Part shown: piece after piece, positions 42,228-51,364 of the stretch | Layout: each line of letters opens with the position of its first letter | How positions within the stretch are numbered: position 1 is the first letter of the stretch | Assembly (NCBI RefSeq): GCF_000717655.1 | Contig: NZ_JNZY01000011.1 | Span: 162,299-226,298, forward strand | DNA from: Streptomyces katrae | Lineage (GTDB): Bacteria; Actinomycetota; Actinomycetes; Streptomycetales; Streptomycetaceae | DNA: 64,000 nucleotides | Direction of reading: 5' to 3' | Notes under the pieces: generated by a model | What the model was told of the DNA's origin: nothing | Seen by the model: the letters and a program-made list of their open reading frames with translations, nothing else | Database searches by the model: none | Program-made: the position numbers and the translations under genes

Positions 42228-43895
42228 TCACCCCGGAGGCTGGAGCCGGTCGGCGAGGGCCTTGAAGTCGGCCCAGGCGGGCTGCGGCGGGCGGCTGTCC
42301 CAGACCTTCTGGGACAGTGCCGCCAGGGGCAGCCGGATCCCCTCGGCGACCTGGGCCTGGGTCTGGGCGCCGGCCAGGTCGCACCACACGGCGAGCCGTG
42401 CGCCGAGTATCTGCGCCGCGTACCGGGCGGGCACCGCGGTGGTGCCGCGCAGGACGAGCGGGGTCCACTGCTCGTAGATCCGCTTGCCGGTGGGGTACGT
42501 GAACTGGTTGGGCTGGCCGAGCACGTAGTACAGGTACTCGTCGTTGAGGTTGACGACCTTGCGGCCCTCGCGCAGGTACTCCAGCGGCGGCCGGGCCCCG
42601 AGCTCCTTGCCCGTCCAGTACTCGACCTGGATGTCCTTGGCCGCCTGGACCACGCCTCCGGTGAAGAAGCCGTCGTTCCACGCCTTGGGCACCTTGCCGG
42701 CCGGACGCACCACGTCCGCCCGGTCGTTGAGCCATCCCTCCGCCAGGTCCTGGATGCGCGCCGAGGGGCCGTACTTCTGCTGCGCCGCCCGCGCGAGCTG
42801 CGGGAAGGAGGCCTGCGGGTCGCGGTAGACCAGCGCCTGGTACTCGTCGGCGCCCAGGTGCCAGAACGCGCCGGGGAACAACGGCAGGTACTCGCGGAGC
42901 AGCTCGTCGATGAGCTGGGCCGAGGCCGGGTTCGATATGTCCACGGCGCCCTTCACGGCCCGGCCCTGTACGTCGCGCAGCTGGAGGGCGGGGTAGGCGC
43001 GCAGCACGGCGCCCAGGTGGCCCGGGGAGTCGAGTTCGGGGACGACCGTGATGTGCAGGCGGGCGGCGAGGGCGTTGATCTGCCGGACCTGGGCCTTGGT
43101 GAGGTGGGGCGTGGAGACGATCTCGGGGTGGGTGTCGGACTGGATCCGGAAGGCCTGGTCGTCGGAGAAGTGCAGGCCGAGCTGGTTGAGCTTGAGGTCG
43201 GCCATCCGGCGCAGCTGGTCCTCGATCCAGCCCACGGTGAAGTTCTTGCGGGCTATGTCGAGGTTCAGGCCGCGCTGGGGCTTGGCGGGGGCGTCGCGCA
43301 CGGTGCCCTCGGGGGCCGAACCGGCGGACTTCACCGCTTGTTTGAGGGTGCGGGTGCCGTAGAAGACCCCGGCCTCGTCCGGTCCGGTGACCCGGACCCG
43401 GCCGCCCTGGACGGTGAGGGTGTACGACTCGGGCGCTCCGGAGTTCTTGGTGCCGAGGGCGAGTTCCACGTCGCCGGGGCGCGCATCCGCCGTCTCGGCG
43501 AAGCCCATGCGCAGCTCGCCGGCGAGTAGCCTCCCCTCGTCGGCGAGGGCCGCGGCGTTCGCCGGCGGTACGACGACCCGCGCGGCGGCGGCCGGCTTCC
43601 AGCCGGGGCCGCGGGCCGGGATGTGCTCCCGTACGGCCGGGATGGTGCGCGGGGCGGTGGACAGCGCGTACGAGGGGGTCGGCGAGGGGGCAGGGGCCGA
43701 GGTGGCCGGCACCGAGGCGGTGGCGGCACCGGCGGCGGAGCCCGTGGTGCCGTCGCCGGCGGGGGTGCGGGCCCCGTCGGAGGCGGCCGTGCAGCCGGGC
43801 ACGGCAAGGGAGACCAGCGCGGCGACGGCTGCCGTCACGAGGACGTGGCCTTTGCTGAGCTGCCTGGACCGGATCTGCCTGGACTGTCGCATCAT
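42228..43895 (-). CDS. beta-N-acetylhexosaminidase (GH20) lipoprotein
   Basis: A 555-residue exported GH20 enzyme. The signal region ends in 'AALVSLAVPGCTAASDG', a lipobox with Cys about 35, so it is probably lipid-anchored. The GH20b domain comes first, then the TIM-barrel with 'RGLNLDIARKNFTVGWIEDQLRRMADLKLNQLGLHFSDDQAFRI' and the catalytic Asp-Glu pair in 'FWHLGADEYQAL'. It cleaves terminal GlcNAc/GalNAc from glycans and chitooligosaccharides. ATG 43895 is followed at once by a second ATG. Confidence 0.92.
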   Translation of the reverse strand: MMRQSRQIRSRQLSKGHVLVTAAVAALVSLAVPGCTAASDGARTPAGDGTTGSAAGAATASVPATSAPAPSPTPSYALSTAPRTIPAVREHIPARGPGWKPAAAARVVVPPANAAALADEGRLLAGELRMGFAETADARPGDVELALGTKNSGAPESYTLTVQGGRVRVTGPDEAGVFYGTRTLKQAVKSAGSAPEGTVRDAPAKPQRGLNLDIARKNFTVGWIEDQLRRMADLKLNQLGLHFSDDQAFRIQSDTHPEIVSTPHLTKAQVRQINALAARLHITVVPELDSPGHLGAVLRAYPALQLRDVQGRAVKGAVDISNPASAQLIDELLREYLPLFPGAFWHLGADEYQALVYRDPQASFPQLARAAQQKYGPSARIQDLAEGWLNDRADVVRPAGKVPKAWNDGFFTGGVVQAAKDIQVEYWTGKELGARPPLEYLREGRKVVNLNDEYLYYVLGQPNQFTYPTGKRIYEQWTPLVLRGTTAVPARYAAQILGARLAVWCDLAGAQTQAQVAEGIRLPLAALSQKVWDSRPPQPAWADFKALADRLQPPG

Positions 43896-43967
43896 GCACC
43901 CCTGTCCCCCGTACCAACGTGGCACGGGGGACACGGGCGCGCGACCCGGAAGACCCGGGCGGGAGCG

Positions 43968-44405
43968 TCAGACCAGCGCGCCGAGGGCGGCCGCGGCGAA
44001 GGCGTGGTCCTGCCCGGGGGCGCCGCCGCCCACCCCGAGGGCGCCGATGAGCCGGCCGTCGCGGTGGACGGGCAGCCCGCCCGCGATGAACAGCAGCGGC
44101 CGGTCGAGGGCGGTCGGCAGGGTGTGGAACGGCCCGCCCGGCTGGACGGCGTCGACGAGGTCGGCGGTCGGGGCGTCGAGCTGGAGGGCGGTGAAGGCCT
44201 TGCGGGTGCTGGTCTCGCCCGAGATCAGCACGGCCCGGTCGTCGCGGCGGAAGGCGAGCAGGTGCCCGCCGGCGTCGAGGACGGTGACGCTGACCGTGAC
44301 CCCGGCCTGCTCGGCGGCGGTGCGGGCGGCAAAGACCAGGAGCTCGGCGTCCTCGGTGGTCAGCGGGGCGACGGCGGTACGGGTGGGGGCGGTGGCGCTG
44401 GACAT
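43968..44405 (-). CDS. GlcG/HbpS family heme-binding-like protein
   Basis: A 145-residue protein from ATG 44405 (AGGAGA upstream). The fold is clear from 'LDAGGHLLAFRRDDRAVLISGETSTRKAFTALQLDAPT' and 'PLLFIAGGLPVHRDGRLIGALGVGGG'. HbpS in Streptomyces senses heme and redox outside the cell with SenS/SenR; this copy has no signal peptide and no such partner, so it is a GlcG-like relative. It follows the MFS gene in a likely two-gene operon. Confidence 0.85.
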   Translation of the reverse strand: MSSATAPTRTAVAPLTTEDAELLVFAARTAAEQAGVTVSVTVLDAGGHLLAFRRDDRAVLISGETSTRKAFTALQLDAPTADLVDAVQPGGPFHTLPTALDRPLLFIAGGLPVHRDGRLIGALGVGGGAPGQDHAFAAAALGALV

Positions 44406-44454
44406 GCGGGGTTCTCCTGAGTCGGGGTGCACGGGGTACGGGGGGTGTCGTGGA

Positions 44455-45672
44455 TCAGTGGTGGGCGGGGACGGGTACGGCGGCCGGGGCTCCGGCCGCG
44501 ACGACCCGGCCGCCGTCGGGGCGGGCGGCCGTTCGCCGCTCCAGCGCGCCGGAGACGAGGGCGAGGAGCAGGGCGGAGGCGGCCAGGGCCGCGCCGACCC
44601 AGTTCGGGGCGGTCCAGCCGAACCCGGCGGCGATGACGAGCCCGCCGAGCCAGGCGGCGAGCGCGTTGCCGAGGTTGAAGGCGCCGATGTTGACGGCGGA
44701 GGCCAGGGTGGGGGCGCCGGCGGCCTGGTCGAGGACCCGTTTCTGCAGCGGCGGCACGGTCGCGAAGCCCAGCGCGCCGATCAGCACGATCGTGGCGGCG
44801 GCGCCGGTCTTGGTGTGGGCGGTGAGGGTGAAGACGGCCAGGACGACGGCCAGGGCGCCCAGGGAGACGTAGAGCATCGGCATCAGCGCGCGGTCGGCGA
44901 ACCGGCCGCCGATGAGGTTGCCGGCGACCATGCCGAGGCCGAACAGGACGAGGAGCCAGGTCACGGAGGTGTCGGCGAAGCCGGCGACCTCGGTCATCAT
45001 CGGCGTGATGTAGGTGATCGCGGCGAAGACTCCGCCGAAGCCGAGGACGGTCATGGCCATGGCGAGCAGCACCTGGACGTTGCGGAAGGCGGCCAGCTCG
45101 TGGCGGATGCGGACGCCCTCGGGCCGGGGCAGCTCGGGGACCAGCCTGGCGATGCCGAGCAGGCCGAGGACGCCGAGGGCGGCGACGATCAGGAAGGTGA
45201 TGCGCCAGCCGAGGGTCTGCCCGACGAGGGTGCCGAGCGGGACACCGACGACGTTGGCCACGGTCAGGCCGGTGAACATCATGGCGATCGCGCCGGCCTT
45301 CTTCTCGGGCGCGACCAGCCCGGCGGCGACCACGGAGCCGATGCCGAAGAAGGCGCCGTGGGCGAGGGAGGCGACGACACGGCCGGCGAGCATGACGCCG
45401 AAGGCGGGGGCGAGCGCGGAGAGCACGTTGCCCGCGATGAACAGGCCCATGAGCAGCATCAGCATGCGCTTGCGGGGGATGCGGGTGCCGAGGACGGTCA
45501 TGAGCGGGGCGCCGAGGACGACGCCGAGGGCGTATCCGGTGACCAGGAAGCCTGCGGTGGGGATCGAGACGCCGTAGTCGGCGGCGACCTCGGGGAGCAG
45601 ACCCATGATCACGAATTCGGTGGTGCCGATCCCGAAGGCCCCGATGGCCAGGGCGAGGAGTGCGAGAGGCAT
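44455..45672 (-). CDS. MFS exporter (DHA1/AraJ-like)
   Basis: A 405-residue 12-TM transporter. It starts 'MPLALLALAIGAFGIGTTEFVIMGLLPEVAADYGVSIPTAGFLVTGYALGVVLGAPLMTVLGTRIPRKRML', the hallmark of AraJ/Cmx-type DHA1 efflux pumps. It is divergent from a marR gene across about 210 bp that contain AT-rich repeats. The HbpS-like gene lies 49 bp downstream. It likely exports a drug or phenolic compound under MarR control. Confidence 0.9.
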   Translation of the reverse strand: MPLALLALAIGAFGIGTTEFVIMGLLPEVAADYGVSIPTAGFLVTGYALGVVLGAPLMTVLGTRIPRKRMLMLLMGLFIAGNVLSALAPAFGVMLAGRVVASLAHGAFFGIGSVVAAGLVAPEKKAGAIAMMFTGLTVANVVGVPLGTLVGQTLGWRITFLIVAALGVLGLLGIARLVPELPRPEGVRIRHELAAFRNVQVLLAMAMTVLGFGGVFAAITYITPMMTEVAGFADTSVTWLLVLFGLGMVAGNLIGGRFADRALMPMLYVSLGALAVVLAVFTLTAHTKTGAAATIVLIGALGFATVPPLQKRVLDQAAGAPTLASAVNIGAFNLGNALAAWLGGLVIAAGFGWTAPNWVGAALAASALLLALVSGALERRTAARPDGGRVVAAGAPAAVPVPAHH

Positions 45673-45762
45673 GAGGGTGCCCTTCAAGGAGGAGGGGGCG
45701 GAGCGGTGGTGCTGGTGCAGTCGGGGGTGGCGCTTGCCGTCGCTGCTTACATGCGCCCACAT

Positions 45763-45790
45763 TAATTGCAGACGCCGAATATTTGCAAGC
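45763..45790. promoter_or_regulatory. repeated AT-rich motif in the MFS/marR intergenic region
   Basis: TAATTGCAGA and TATTTGCAAG are direct copies about 18 bp apart, an unusually AT-rich spot in this window. They sit between the divergent MFS and marR starts and are the best candidate for the MarR operator. MarR sites are usually inverted repeats, so this assignment is tentative. Confidence 0.45.
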
Positions 45791-45882
45791 GCGGGCTATT
45801 GCGGCCGTGGCCTATCCTGGGAGGGCACCTGTGGGGACACAGGGAGTCCGGGCAACGGGGACACGGTTCGAAGGAGCAGCCC

Positions 45883-46341
45883 ATGACGGCCACCGACAGC
45901 GCACTGACCGGCCTCGCCCAGGGCTGGTGCGCCCTCTCCCTGCTGCACGGGCGGATCGAGGCGCACATCGAGCGTGCCCTGCAGGCCGGACACGGCCTGA
46001 GCGTGCGCGAGTACTCGCTGCTGGACGTCCTGAGCCGCCAGCACAGCGGCCCGGGCGGCCACCTGCGGATGCACCAGGTGGCCGACTCGGTGGTGCTCAG
46101 CCAGAGCGCGACGACCCGGCTGGTCAGCCGGCTCGAGGACCGCGGGCTGCTGAACCGCTACATCTGCGACACGGACCGGCGGGGCATCTACACCGACGTG
46201 AGCGAGGCCGGCCTGGCCCTGCTGGCCGCCGCCCGGCCGACCCACGACACGGCACTGCGCGAGGCGCTGGACGAGGCGGCGCGCAACCCCGAACTCGCCC
46301 AGCTGGTCGCAGCCGTGAAGAACACCCGGTCTAGCTCTTAG
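45883..46341 (+). CDS. MarR family transcriptional regulator
   Basis: A 152-residue winged-helix regulator. The HTH lies in 'REYSLLDVLSRQ...HLRMHQVADSVVLSQSATTRLVSRLEDRGLLNRYICDTDRRGIYTDVSEAGLALLAAAR', where 'DRRGIYTDVSE' is the wing. AAGGAG precedes ATG 45883. It is divergent from the MFS-HbpS operon and most likely represses it, released by a phenolic or oxidant ligand. Its 3' end overlaps the convergent sigma-partner gene by 11 bp. Confidence 0.9.
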   Translation: MTATDSALTGLAQGWCALSLLHGRIEAHIERALQAGHGLSVREYSLLDVLSRQHSGPGGHLRMHQVADSVVLSQSATTRLVSRLEDRGLLNRYICDTDRRGIYTDVSEAGLALLAAARPTHDTALREALDEAARNPELAQLVAAVKNTRSSS

Positions 46342-46849
46342 AGGGTCCCGCGCTCGGGGGCGGTGAGGACGGCACGGGCGAGGACGACGGCACGGCGGAC
46401 GGGGGCACGGACCTCGACGGCGGGGCCGCGGAACGCGCGCCCGAAGGGGTCGCAGTCGGCCCGGGCGGCTGCGCCGAGCGGGTCCCGGGGGCGCTGGACG
46501 GCCGAAGGGACGGCACCACCGACGGATGCGGACTGCCGGTTCCCGTACGGGAGTCCGGTGTCGGCCCGGGGCCGGTGATCTCGGGCGGCGAGGCCGGCGG
46601 CACCGGGCGGGGCGGGGCGGTGTCCGGGGCCAGTACGAGGTACACGGCCACGGCGGCGGCAGCCGCGGCCAGTCCCGCCAGCGGCAGCGCGAACCGGCGC
46701 AGGTTCAGCCGCAGCCGCGCGACCGGCAGCCGCCGCAGGTGCGGACCCGGCGGATCCGCGGGGCGCAGCTCGCGGACGGTGATCCCGCCCGCCCGGGCGT
46801 CGAGGGCCTGGCGCAGCCTGCGTTCGACGGGGCGTTCGCCGTGCGTCAT
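46331..46849 (-). CDS. sigma-factor-coupled membrane protein (possible anti-sigma)
   Basis: A 172-residue protein whose ATG overlaps the stop of the sigma factor gene (ATGA). It has a charged N-terminus ('ERPVERRLRQALDARAGGITVRELRPADPPGPHLRRL', about 1-40), one TM helix ('LPLAGLAAAAAAVAVYLVLAP') and a Pro/Ser-rich external tail of about 100 residues. No zinc-binding HxxxCxxC anti-sigma motif is seen. The coupling suggests it regulates the sigma factor, but this is inferred from position. Confidence 0.7.
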   Translation of the reverse strand: MTHGERPVERRLRQALDARAGGITVRELRPADPPGPHLRRLPVARLRLNLRRFALPLAGLAAAAAAVAVYLVLAPDTAPPRPVPPASPPEITGPGPTPDSRTGTGSPHPSVVPSLRPSSAPGTRSAQPPGPTATPSGARSAAPPSRSVPPSAVPSSSPVPSSPPPSAGPSKS

Positions 46850-47529
46850 ATCCGTCCCTCCAGAATCCGTTCCAGCGCGTCCAGGGCGCGGCTCGCGTTC
46901 GACTTCACCGCGCCCCGGCTGATCCCGAGGGTGGTCGCTATCTCGGCCTCGCTGAGCTCGGCCCAGTAGCGCAGTACGAGGACCTGCCGGCGGCGCGGGG
47001 TCAGCCGGCCGAGTGCGGCGAGCACCTCGCGGTGTGCCTCGTCGAGGACGACGTGGTCCTCCGCTGACGGGATGTCGGCCGCCGCGGGCGGGGTCCATGC
47101 GCGGGCCGTGCGTCTGCGGCGCAGGACCGACCGGGAGGTGTTGACGACGGCCGTGCGCAGATAGCCGAGCGCGTTGTCGACCTCGCTGATCTGCTCCCCG
47201 TGGCGCCGGTACAGGGCCGTGAAGGCGTCCTGGACCACGTCCTCGGCGGTGGCCAGATCATCGACGAGCAGCACGGCCAGCCGGACCATGCGCAGCCGGT
47301 GTGCGTGGTAGAGCTCGGAGACGGTGGGCTGCGGCGCATCCCCGCGCAGGGCGGGTTCGTACGCCGGCCCGGACCCGGTCCCGTGGTAGCCGGGAACGTG
47401 CGGCTGCGCCGGCGTCGGCGGGGTGGCGCGCTCGCGGCGCAGCAGCAACGACCACAAGCCCCGCCACGCCCGGCCGAGGCCGGGCGTGAGGGGGCGTGCG
47501 GACGGTACGGGTGGAGCGAGGTGGAGCAC
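46846..47529 (-). CDS. ECF-type RNA polymerase sigma factor (SigE family)
   Basis: A 227-residue sigma factor from GTG 47529. Region 2 is 'VSELYHAHRLRMVRLAVLLVDDLATAEDVVQDAFTALYRRHGEQ' and region 4 is 'LGRLTPRRRQVLVLRYWAELSEAEIATTLGISRGAVKSNASRALDALERIL'. The first 70 residues are Arg/Pro-rich and non-conserved. 'RGAVKSNASRAL' is typical of the SigE family of actinobacterial ECF factors. It is followed by the coupled membrane partner; the preceding gene encodes an LAxTG surface protein and may be a target. Confidence 0.9.
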   Translation of the reverse strand: MLHLAPPVPSARPLTPGLGRAWRGLWSLLLRRERATPPTPAQPHVPGYHGTGSGPAYEPALRGDAPQPTVSELYHAHRLRMVRLAVLLVDDLATAEDVVQDAFTALYRRHGEQISEVDNALGYLRTAVVNTSRSVLRRRRTARAWTPPAAADIPSAEDHVVLDEAHREVLAALGRLTPRRRQVLVLRYWAELSEAEIATTLGISRGAVKSNASRALDALERILEGRI

Positions 47530-47544
47530 GGTGTTCCCGGATTC

Positions 47545-47976
47545 CTAGCCGTTGGCGCGGCGGCGGACGGCGTAGAGGGTGCCGGCGCCGGCGGCGATGA
47601 GCGTGGCGGCACCGGCGCCGATGGCGGCGGTGGTGGCGGAGGAGCCGGTCTGCGCGAGCTCGTCCCCGGCCGGCGAGGGGGCCGCCGTGGGCACCGCGCT
47701 GGGCTGGGCCGTGGGCTGGACGCTCGGTGCGGACGTCGGCGGCAGGCTGCGCGACGGCGTCGGCCGGGCGCTCGGCGCCCCCGTCGGCGGGACGCTGCGC
47801 GAGGGGGTGGGCGCGGCGCTCGGCATCGCGCTCGACGGCGCGCCGGGGGCGGCCGACGGAGTGGCCGAAGCCCCCTGTGCGGCGAAGGCGGGCCCGGCGA
47901 GCGCGAGGACCGCCCCGGCGGCGGCAGCGGTGACGGCCGCCCGGCGGACGGTCAGGGGGACGCGCTTCAGGTTCAT
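47545..47976 (-). CDS. sortase-anchored surface protein (LAxTG)
   Basis: A 143-residue exported protein from ATG 47976 with GGAGA upstream. The signal peptide is 1-33 ('AAAGAVLALAGPAFAAQ'). The middle is Pro/Ser/Thr-rich with repeats such as 'PTPSRSVPPTGAPSARPTPSRSLPPT'. The end is 'ELAQTG' + hydrophobic helix 'ATTAAIGAGAATLIAAGAGTLYA' + 'VRRRANG', a complete LAxTG sorting signal for class E sortase. It has no enzyme domain, so it is a wall stalk or spacer protein. Confidence 0.87.
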   Translation of the reverse strand: MNLKRVPLTVRRAAVTAAAAGAVLALAGPAFAAQGASATPSAAPGAPSSAMPSAAPTPSRSVPPTGAPSARPTPSRSLPPTSAPSVQPTAQPSAVPTAAPSPAGDELAQTGSSATTAAIGAGAATLIAAGAGTLYAVRRRANG

Positions 47977-48101
47977 CACAGTGGTTCTCCACGGTCGGGT
48001 CACGGTCGGTGCGAGGACGCGGAATGCCGCCCTTCACCCCCGCACGACGCGCGACCCCCGGGGAGGTTGCCGCCGATTGAGAAAAACTTTCCTGCGGGCC
48101 G

Positions 48102-49700
48102 TCAGGCCGTGGGCAGCGGGATCCTGCGGACCACCTCGAAGCTGAGGTTCCCGTACGCGGTGAAGAAGGCGGCGGCCGCGAGTTCGGTGGCACCGCCCGG
48201 GTCGCGGGCGAGGACCTTGGCCCGGCGGGCCGTCCGGTCCAGCTCCGGCGCGTGCCGGCGGCCCAGCCGGACGGTGCGCGTGACCCCGTCGGCCCGCACG
48301 TTCAGGAAGCAGTCCCAGGTGCCCGGCGGGATCGGCCCGCCCCCGGCCACCGTGGTCAGGTCGAACTCCGCCAGGAAGCCGGCCATCGCCAGCTCCGGAT
48401 CCAGCTCCGTCAGCTCCGGCGCGGGGCGGGCCTGGACCGGGACGAGGTGCTCGCTGCCCGTCTCCCGCGCCCGCAGTACGAGCTCGCTCTCCATGCGGCC
48501 GGTCCCGAGCGTCTGGATGTAGGCGTGGCCGGTCAGCCGTACGCGGCCGCCCTGCCAGGTCAGCGAGGCCAGCCGGTGCAGTGTCCTGAGCTTCTCGGTC
48601 ACGTCGAAGAGCACGTCCGGCAGGCCCGCCGCCGGATCGCGGAACAGCGGGTAGCAGCGGTAGACGCGGCCGCCCTCGACGATCTCCTGCGGCGCCGGTT
48701 CCTTCGCCGGGTCGTACTCCATCAGCTGCTCGAAGGCGGCCAGCGGGCCGCAGGCGAACGCGTAGAGCCGGATCCAGTCGATCCGCGGCAGTTCGCCGCC
48801 CATGTCCGGCTTCCAGTACGTCTGCACCAGCGTCCGCGCCCGCTCGTACACCTCGGCCGTGAAGCGGGGGTTCTCGTGGCGGGCCTCGACGGCCGGCCGC
48901 AGCGCCGTGCGCAGCAGGCTGCGGAAATGCCGGCCGAGCATGCGGCGCCGTCCCACCGGGTCCTGCACCCGCTCGGCCACCAGGGCCATGACGCGCTCGA
49001 TGTGCGCCACAGTCTCGCCCGCGGTGCGGGCGCGGGCGGTGATGTTCTGCCCGTCGTCGCGCAGGCGCAGGAAGTAGCAGTCGTAGTCGCCGACGACCGA
49101 AATCTTCCCGGCGGCCAGGAACACCCCGGTCACGAAGACCTGGTCCTCGCCGTACCAGAGGTCGTCCGGGTAGCGCAGGTGCGCGTCCTCGATGACCTGG
49201 CGGCGTATCAGCTTGGCCGAGTGGAGCGAACGGTAGACCTCCGAGGTGTAGAGGTCGGCTTCCTCGGCGTGCCGGTGGGCCTTGTCCGACACCGTCCGGC
49301 CGAGTCCGACCTGCTTGGCGAGCACGACGTCGCTGCCCTGGGACTCGGCCATGTCCAGCAGCCGCTCGAGTGCCTCGGGGCCCAGGTAGTCGTCGGCGTC
49401 GAGGACGAAGACGTACCGGCCGCCGGCCAGGTCCAGGGCCCGGTTGCGGGGCCCGCCGGGGCCGCCGGAGTTCGGCTGGTGCAGGACGCGCAGCTGCGGG
49501 TACCGGGCGGCGTAGCGGTCCAGTTCGGCGCCGCTGCCGTCGGTGGAACCGTCGTCGACCGCGACGACCTCCAGGCGGTCGGCCCCCAGGGTCTGCCCGA
49601 GCACCGAGTCGAGGCACTCGTTCAGGTAAGGCATCGCGTTGTAGACGGCGATGATCACGGATATGTCGGGGACGGACGCGTGGTGCATGCACCCGAGCAT
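48102..49700 (-). CDS. family 2 glycosyltransferase
   Basis: A 532-residue cytosolic GT2. The catalytic domain (1-240) shows 'ISVIIAVYNAMPYLNECLDSVLGQTL', 'VAVDDGSTDGSG', 'GPGGPRNRALDLAGGRYVFVLDADDYLGPEAL' (the DxD-type site) and 'WYGEDQVFVTGVFLAAG' (the ED base). The C-terminal 290 residues hold repeats of extended beta-rich sequence resembling the domain that follows wall-teichoic-acid GTs such as TarS/TarP, but this is uncertain. ATG 49688 is an alternative start. It may decorate a cell-wall polymer. Confidence 0.88.
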   Translation of the reverse strand: MLGCMHHASVPDISVIIAVYNAMPYLNECLDSVLGQTLGADRLEVVAVDDGSTDGSGAELDRYAARYPQLRVLHQPNSGGPGGPRNRALDLAGGRYVFVLDADDYLGPEALERLLDMAESQGSDVVLAKQVGLGRTVSDKAHRHAEEADLYTSEVYRSLHSAKLIRRQVIEDAHLRYPDDLWYGEDQVFVTGVFLAAGKISVVGDYDCYFLRLRDDGQNITARARTAGETVAHIERVMALVAERVQDPVGRRRMLGRHFRSLLRTALRPAVEARHENPRFTAEVYERARTLVQTYWKPDMGGELPRIDWIRLYAFACGPLAAFEQLMEYDPAKEPAPQEIVEGGRVYRCYPLFRDPAAGLPDVLFDVTEKLRTLHRLASLTWQGGRVRLTGHAYIQTLGTGRMESELVLRARETGSEHLVPVQARPAPELTELDPELAMAGFLAEFDLTTVAGGGPIPPGTWDCFLNVRADGVTRTVRLGRRHAPELDRTARRAKVLARDPGGATELAAAAFFTAYGNLSFEVVRRIPLPTA

Positions 49701-49778
49701 AAAGTTCGCCCCCGGCGCCTCCGGAGGCGGTGTCCGCAGGAGGCCGGGCGGGAGGCCCCGCCACGCAGGAGGGGGTGC

Positions 49779-51335
49779 TCAGCGGAGCCGGCCGAGGGCC
49801 CGGCCGAGGAGGGCGACGCCCTCCTCCAGCTCGCCCGGCGGGCCCGCCGCATAGCCGAGGACCAGCCCCGGGGAGCCCGGCCGGACGCGGTGCCAGGACA
49901 GCGGGTGGGCCTTGACCCCGAGGGCCAGGGCCGCCGCCGCGAGGGCGGTGTCCTCGAAGGCCGCGCCGTCGAAGGTGACCATCAGGTGCAGGCCCGCCGC
50001 CGCGCCGTGGACCCGGGCGCCCGGCAGGTGCGCGTCGACCGCCCGGAGCATGGCGTCGCGTCGGCGGCGGTGGCGGCGCCGGACGAAGCGCAGATGGCGC
50101 TCCAGTTCGCCCGATTCCATCAGCCGGGCCAGCACCAGCTGGGCGAGGACCGGATTGCCGAGGTCGGCGTAGCGTTTCGCGGCGACCACGGCGTCGCGCA
50201 GGCGCGGCGGGACCAGCAGCCAGCCCAGGCGCAGCGCGGGGGCGAGCAGTTTGGACACGCTCCCGGCGTAGCAGACGCCTTCGGGGAGCAGGGCGCGCAG
50301 TGCGGGGACCGGTGCGCGGTCGTAGCGGTGCTCGGCGTCGTAGTCGTCCTCGATGACGAGTCCCCCGGCCGCCGCCCAGCCGAGCAGCTCCCGGCGGCGC
50401 TCCCCGTCGAGGACGACCCCGGTCGGGAACTGGTGCGCCGGGGTCAGCAGCACCGCACCGGCTCCGCTCGCCCGGAGCGCGGCGGTGTCGAGCCCGCTCC
50501 CGTCCACCGGTACGGGCACCGTCTCCAGCCGCCCGTACTCCAGCTGCTGCCGTGCGCCGAGCGAGCCGGGGTCCTCCACCGCGACGCGCCGTACGCCGTC
50601 CTCGCGCAGCACGTGTGCCAGCAGGCCCAGTGCCTGGGCGACTCCCGCGACGACGACGACCTCGTCGGGGTCGGCGCGAATCCCGCGGTTGCGGGCCAGC
50701 CAGCCGGTGACCGCCGCCCGGAGAGCCGGCGTGCCCTGCGGGTTGCCGTAGCCGAAGTCGGCGGAGGTCAGCCCGGCCAGCACGCGACGCTCCGCCTGGA
50801 GCCAGGCCGTACGCGGAAAGGCGGTGAGGTCGGGCACCCCGGGCGAGAGGTCGATCCGGCAGGGCACACCCCGCAGCGCATCGACGAGCGGCCCGTCGGC
50901 CTGCGGCCCGAACGGCCCGGGCGGCAGGCCGGTTCCGAGCCGGCCAGCGGACCCGAACGCTCCGGCCGGGGCGGACGGGCCCGTCGGGGCGGACGGATCC
51001 GGGGCGCGCCGGGCCGCCTTGGCCGGCGGGGCGGCGACCACGGTCGTGCCCGCGCGGCCGTGGCCGAGCACCTGGCCCGCGTCGGCCAGCCGCTGGTAGG
51101 CCTCGGTGACCAGGCCGCGGGAGACACCGAGCTCCGCCGCGAGCACGCGGCCCGCCGGGAGCCTGCTGCCCACCGGCAGCGTGCCGTCGGCGATGGCTGC
51201 GCGGATGCGGGCCGTCAGCCATGCGGTACGGCCGCCCGGCGGCGCCTGGCCGATGTCGAGCTGCAGGAAGTCCGAGCCGCCGGCGGACTCCGCCCTTTTG
51301 GACCCCTTGGATCGATGCACTTCGGCACTGTCCAT
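49779..51335 (-). CDS. MocR-type (GntR-aminotransferase) regulator
   Basis: A 518-residue fusion of a GntR winged helix (about 40-110: 'LTARIRAAIADGTLPVGSRLPAGRVLAAELGVSRGLVTEAYQRLADAGQVLG') and an aminotransferase-like domain. The PLP lysine is in 'VCYAGSVSKLLAPALRLGWLLVP'; other PLP contacts are 'GYGNPQGTPALRAAV' and 'IEDDYDAEHRYDR'. Such proteins bind PLP and often control PdxST or transporters. It is divergent from a DMT exporter gene across 29 bp, so it probably controls that gene. Confidence 0.92.
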   Translation of the reverse strand: MDSAEVHRSKGSKRAESAGGSDFLQLDIGQAPPGGRTAWLTARIRAAIADGTLPVGSRLPAGRVLAAELGVSRGLVTEAYQRLADAGQVLGHGRAGTTVVAAPPAKAARRAPDPSAPTGPSAPAGAFGSAGRLGTGLPPGPFGPQADGPLVDALRGVPCRIDLSPGVPDLTAFPRTAWLQAERRVLAGLTSADFGYGNPQGTPALRAAVTGWLARNRGIRADPDEVVVVAGVAQALGLLAHVLREDGVRRVAVEDPGSLGARQQLEYGRLETVPVPVDGSGLDTAALRASGAGAVLLTPAHQFPTGVVLDGERRRELLGWAAAGGLVIEDDYDAEHRYDRAPVPALRALLPEGVCYAGSVSKLLAPALRLGWLLVPPRLRDAVVAAKRYADLGNPVLAQLVLARLMESGELERHLRFVRRRHRRRRDAMLRAVDAHLPGARVHGAAAGLHLMVTFDGAAFEDTALAAAALALGVKAHPLSWHRVRPGSPGLVLGYAAGPPGELEEGVALLGRALGRLR

Positions 51336-51364
51336 GAGTCCAATGCTGGCAGAGCCTGGGCCGT

